Below, piece by piece: positions 61,501-64,000 of a stretch of DNA of 64,000 nucleotides. Position numbers and translations under genes: made by a program. How positions within the stretch are numbered: the first letter of the stretch is position 1; each line of letters opens with the position of its first letter. A model generated the notes under the pieces. It was not told the origin of the DNA. It did not search any database and saw only the letters and a program-made list of their open reading frames with translations. The stretch comes from Acridotheres tristis (lineage: Eukaryota > Chordata > Aves > Passeriformes > Sturnidae). The stretch spans positions 20,479,736 through 20,543,735 of the forward strand of contig CM072893.1 in the NCBI GenBank assembly GCA_037013685.1. The letters run 5' to 3'.

Positions 61501-64000
61501 GATCAGGAGACAGACGTTGTAAGGGAGTTCATAGCTAATTTAATTTTAGTATCATTAGGAATTAAAAGCAGGGCATTAATAGATTCACAATAAATGTTGG
61601 CTAGGCCAATATAAGCATTGCATGATGTGACTATTAAAAGCCTTAGTATTTGTGGGTGATCACATGGAAAGGTTTTTCAGAAATTTTATAGTCTTGGGAA
61701 CAAGATGGACCTAGTTAGAGAAAAGATTACTCCTGAGATATGATGAAAGATTTCAGTGTTTTTGTATCATATATTACCGATCTTAGTGGGCAAGTGAAAG
61801 TTCTGCTTTTAAATGTATATATATGTATAAGCTAGTTAATGACCTACTCATATCTAGAAATAGAATGAGACAAATCCTCATGAATCACTGAAATATCTTT
61901 ATTCATTACGCATTACATTCCCAGCATTATGCTTTAGCTGATTCTTGGAAGACAGAAGTTTGAGAAATGCTTTTTATAGGCGAGTACTATGACCTCAGAC
62001 TGTTGTAGTTTCGGAATACACTGCACTGTAATTGCTTCTTTTCTAGAGAATATATTTTAGAAAACTTAAATGCAATCCAGCAATCCATGTATAAGCTGGC
62101 ATGAGCTCAAGTCAACTGAAAAATAAATTAAAAACACAATGAATGTAAACACCTGCCACCTTCATTTTAGGAAATGTTTTAATTTATTTGTTAGGGAAAA
62201 GATCTCTTTAGGCTGACACTCCTTGCTAAGTTTGACACATAAATCAACATTAAGTACAACCTGCAGGATTTGGTATAGCTCATGCTACCAGAGAAATAGT
62301 TCTTCCTATTCTGAAGAACATGAAAAATCACTGAAAACAAAAACAGAATAAAAATAAATAAACACACAAACACAACAAAAAAAGAAAAATACAGACTAAG
62401 GAGACCTTAAAAGGTGGACTTCAGAATTAAGTACTCATTATATTCAAGAAAATTCCGCCTTAATTCTTCTATTTCACTTTGAAAATAGAAATTCAGTGGA
62501 TTATTAAATGGATGGTTGTGTATCAGCGTGTAATCTTCAGGATGCAGGTTACAAGATATTTGGCATCTAAGACGCTGCATGAACTTTAATGCCAGTCAAA
62601 CATCTCAAAAGTTGTTTTCCAAGAGAAGCAAGGCAGCCTCTGCCAGTGCACAGTTCTGCAAAGGAGAGGGGACAGCACACAGGAGTGCTACCCTCATACA
62701 ATTCACCCTTTTGGGGGTAGTTGTTTTTATTCAGTTTCCTCATTTTCTTATCTCAAAGCCACAAAGACCCTAAGCAGAACGATAGTTCAGAACAGTTCTG
62801 CAAATATTTGGCCCCAGGCACTTTCCTGAGCTGGCTACTCCCTGTAGCTTCTCTGCAGGATCTCCTGGTGCACAGGGCTCTGCTCACAGGAAACCTTCCA
62901 GCTCTCCTTTCCACCAGGATGGCTTTCCTGGCCCACTTACCAAGTAGGAAGTCAACCCACTGTTGATATCAGCTATCGCCAAGAATTACCTTTGAATTGG
63001 TGCTTAAAAGGGTTTAATTGTTCCTGTAAAAAAATCACAGCCAAATTTGCTATCATTCCAAAAACTACAATGGCAAACCAAGTTACACATGTTCTACCCT
63101 GTGCAAAAATGGGTTTGTGCTATTTTAACCTGAGAAAGGTTGCAGCACCATTTTGGACAGACTGGTTGATCACAATAACACTGGCACAACAAATTTTTCT
63201 GGCTTGACAGTATAAGTGAGTCTTCAAACAGCTCTACACAGCTTGTACTCTTTCTGCCCAATTCCACAGTCAATAAAGAATAGTGCAGGGCCAAAACATC
63301 CCCTTCCTCACACCCTAAAAAGGAAATACCAAAAAAAAATAGAAAACAAATTCAAACTCCAGACCCTGAGTTATTTTGCTGTCCAAAAGACCTAAATCAA
63401 TGTTGTTTTATTAAAAGCTGGGTTTTGTCCTTTTCATGCCCATTGTCTTGTGTTACAGTACAAAATATTTTCTGGCACCTACCTAATATTAAGGAAGATT
63501 CCCTGTAAATGTTCTCAAATTTGGGTTGATCTCATAATTTATATCACTGCCTTGTGCAGAATGTAATTGCCAATATACATAACATCAAAATGCAACACTA
63601 GCAGTTTTATTTACCTTGCACTTTGCACTTCAATTCAAGTACCTAAAACTTAAGTAACAACTAAACTGGTAGTTTAGGAGCTACTCGTGTATGGGAACTT
63701 CAAGCAATAATAGGTAATTCTAAGAAGATAGTTATATTTAGCTTGGAGGCATATGCTCTAAGATTAGGGAACTGGCACATTTCCTTGTCAGTGCTGTGTG
63801 CTTTTGCCCCCTTTCCCCATATTTTGACAGTAATTTTTGACTCCAAAGAGGTTTTAACTGGTACGTGGACTGGCGCAGAACCAGAATAGACATCAGTGGG
63901 AATACCCCCAAAACTGAGAAATCTTGGTGTTACTGAATTTCTTCTAAATTATTTCTCTACTACTCCTATGTCTCATTAACCCTTTGTGAAGAGGGAAAAA
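58521..64000. other. Intergenic region, no gene established
   Basis: AT-rich DNA with a GC-richer patch at about 59170-59420. A block at 61380-61640 is listed separately. An A-rich, G-poor stretch lies at about 62335-62395. I see no classifiable transposon and no sign of HHEX exons. Confidence 0.5.
61380..61640 (+). other. Candidate conserved block or unassigned exon
   Basis: An acceptor-like TCTTCCATTTGCAG ends at 61408 and is followed by a plus-strand frame open to a TAA at 61591-61593. It encodes QLTSLIACINSLPDQETDVV and then REFIANLILVSLGIKSRALI. Just after the stop is TTGGCTAGGCCAA, a near-palindromic NFI-like half-site pair. No family is recognised. It may be a noncoding element that happens to be open. 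Confidence 0.25.

Noticed and set aside
1..64000. CRISPR arrays, operons, bacterial or phage genes
   Set aside because: The window is vertebrate nuclear DNA with spliced exons, a CpG island and avian retroelements. No regularly spaced repeats are present.

Overview
This window is nuclear DNA from a bird, most likely a passerine. It is mostly AT-rich, with long introns and intergenic DNA and a single strong CpG island. Its repeats are avian: 5'-truncated CR1 LINEs, one LTR of an ERVL-like family common in songbirds, and one SINE with a tRNA-Ile-derived head and a CR1-like tail. That SINE architecture is the TguSINE1 type, known from passerines.

The one gene I can establish is the 5' part of EXOC6 (Sec15A, an exocyst subunit), transcribed right to left. 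Five coding exons follow one another in consistent phase: 23376-23458, 4777-4948, 3438-3485, 3215-3305 and 2263-2308. Together they encode the first 146 complete codons plus two bases; the rest of the gene lies beyond the left edge. The main first exon sits in a CpG island (about 22790-23960) and is followed by an 18.4-kb intron. A second, previously hidden first exon is visible about 2.2 kb further upstream at 25599-25720. It has its own ATG and 40 codons, ends in the same splice phase, and its last residues resemble those of the main first exon. The gene therefore appears to have two N-termini driven by two promoters. A weaker candidate upstream exon lies at 32912-33029.

Intron 1 carries a solo LTR (16551-17856, flanked by ATATA duplications) split by a CR1 insertion (16859-17598), a 122-base G-free A/C tract and a 26-bp tandem duplication. 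To the right of about 26 kb I find no convincing protein-coding gene. That region should be the EXOC6-HHEX intergenic interval, if the usual vertebrate order HHEX-EXOC6-CYP26C1-CYP26A1 holds; HHEX itself is not in the window. It contains one CR1 (39122-39735), the SINE (42296-42432), an older repeat fragment near 56.3 kb, homopolymer runs, scattered GC-rich patches and several AT-rich blocks rich in homeodomain-type motifs. Those blocks are candidate conserved regulatory elements, but conservation cannot be tested from one sequence.

No RNA gene, CRISPR array, operon or intact viral gene was found. I see no sign of an unprecedented system; the most informative new observation is the duplicated alternative first exon of EXOC6.
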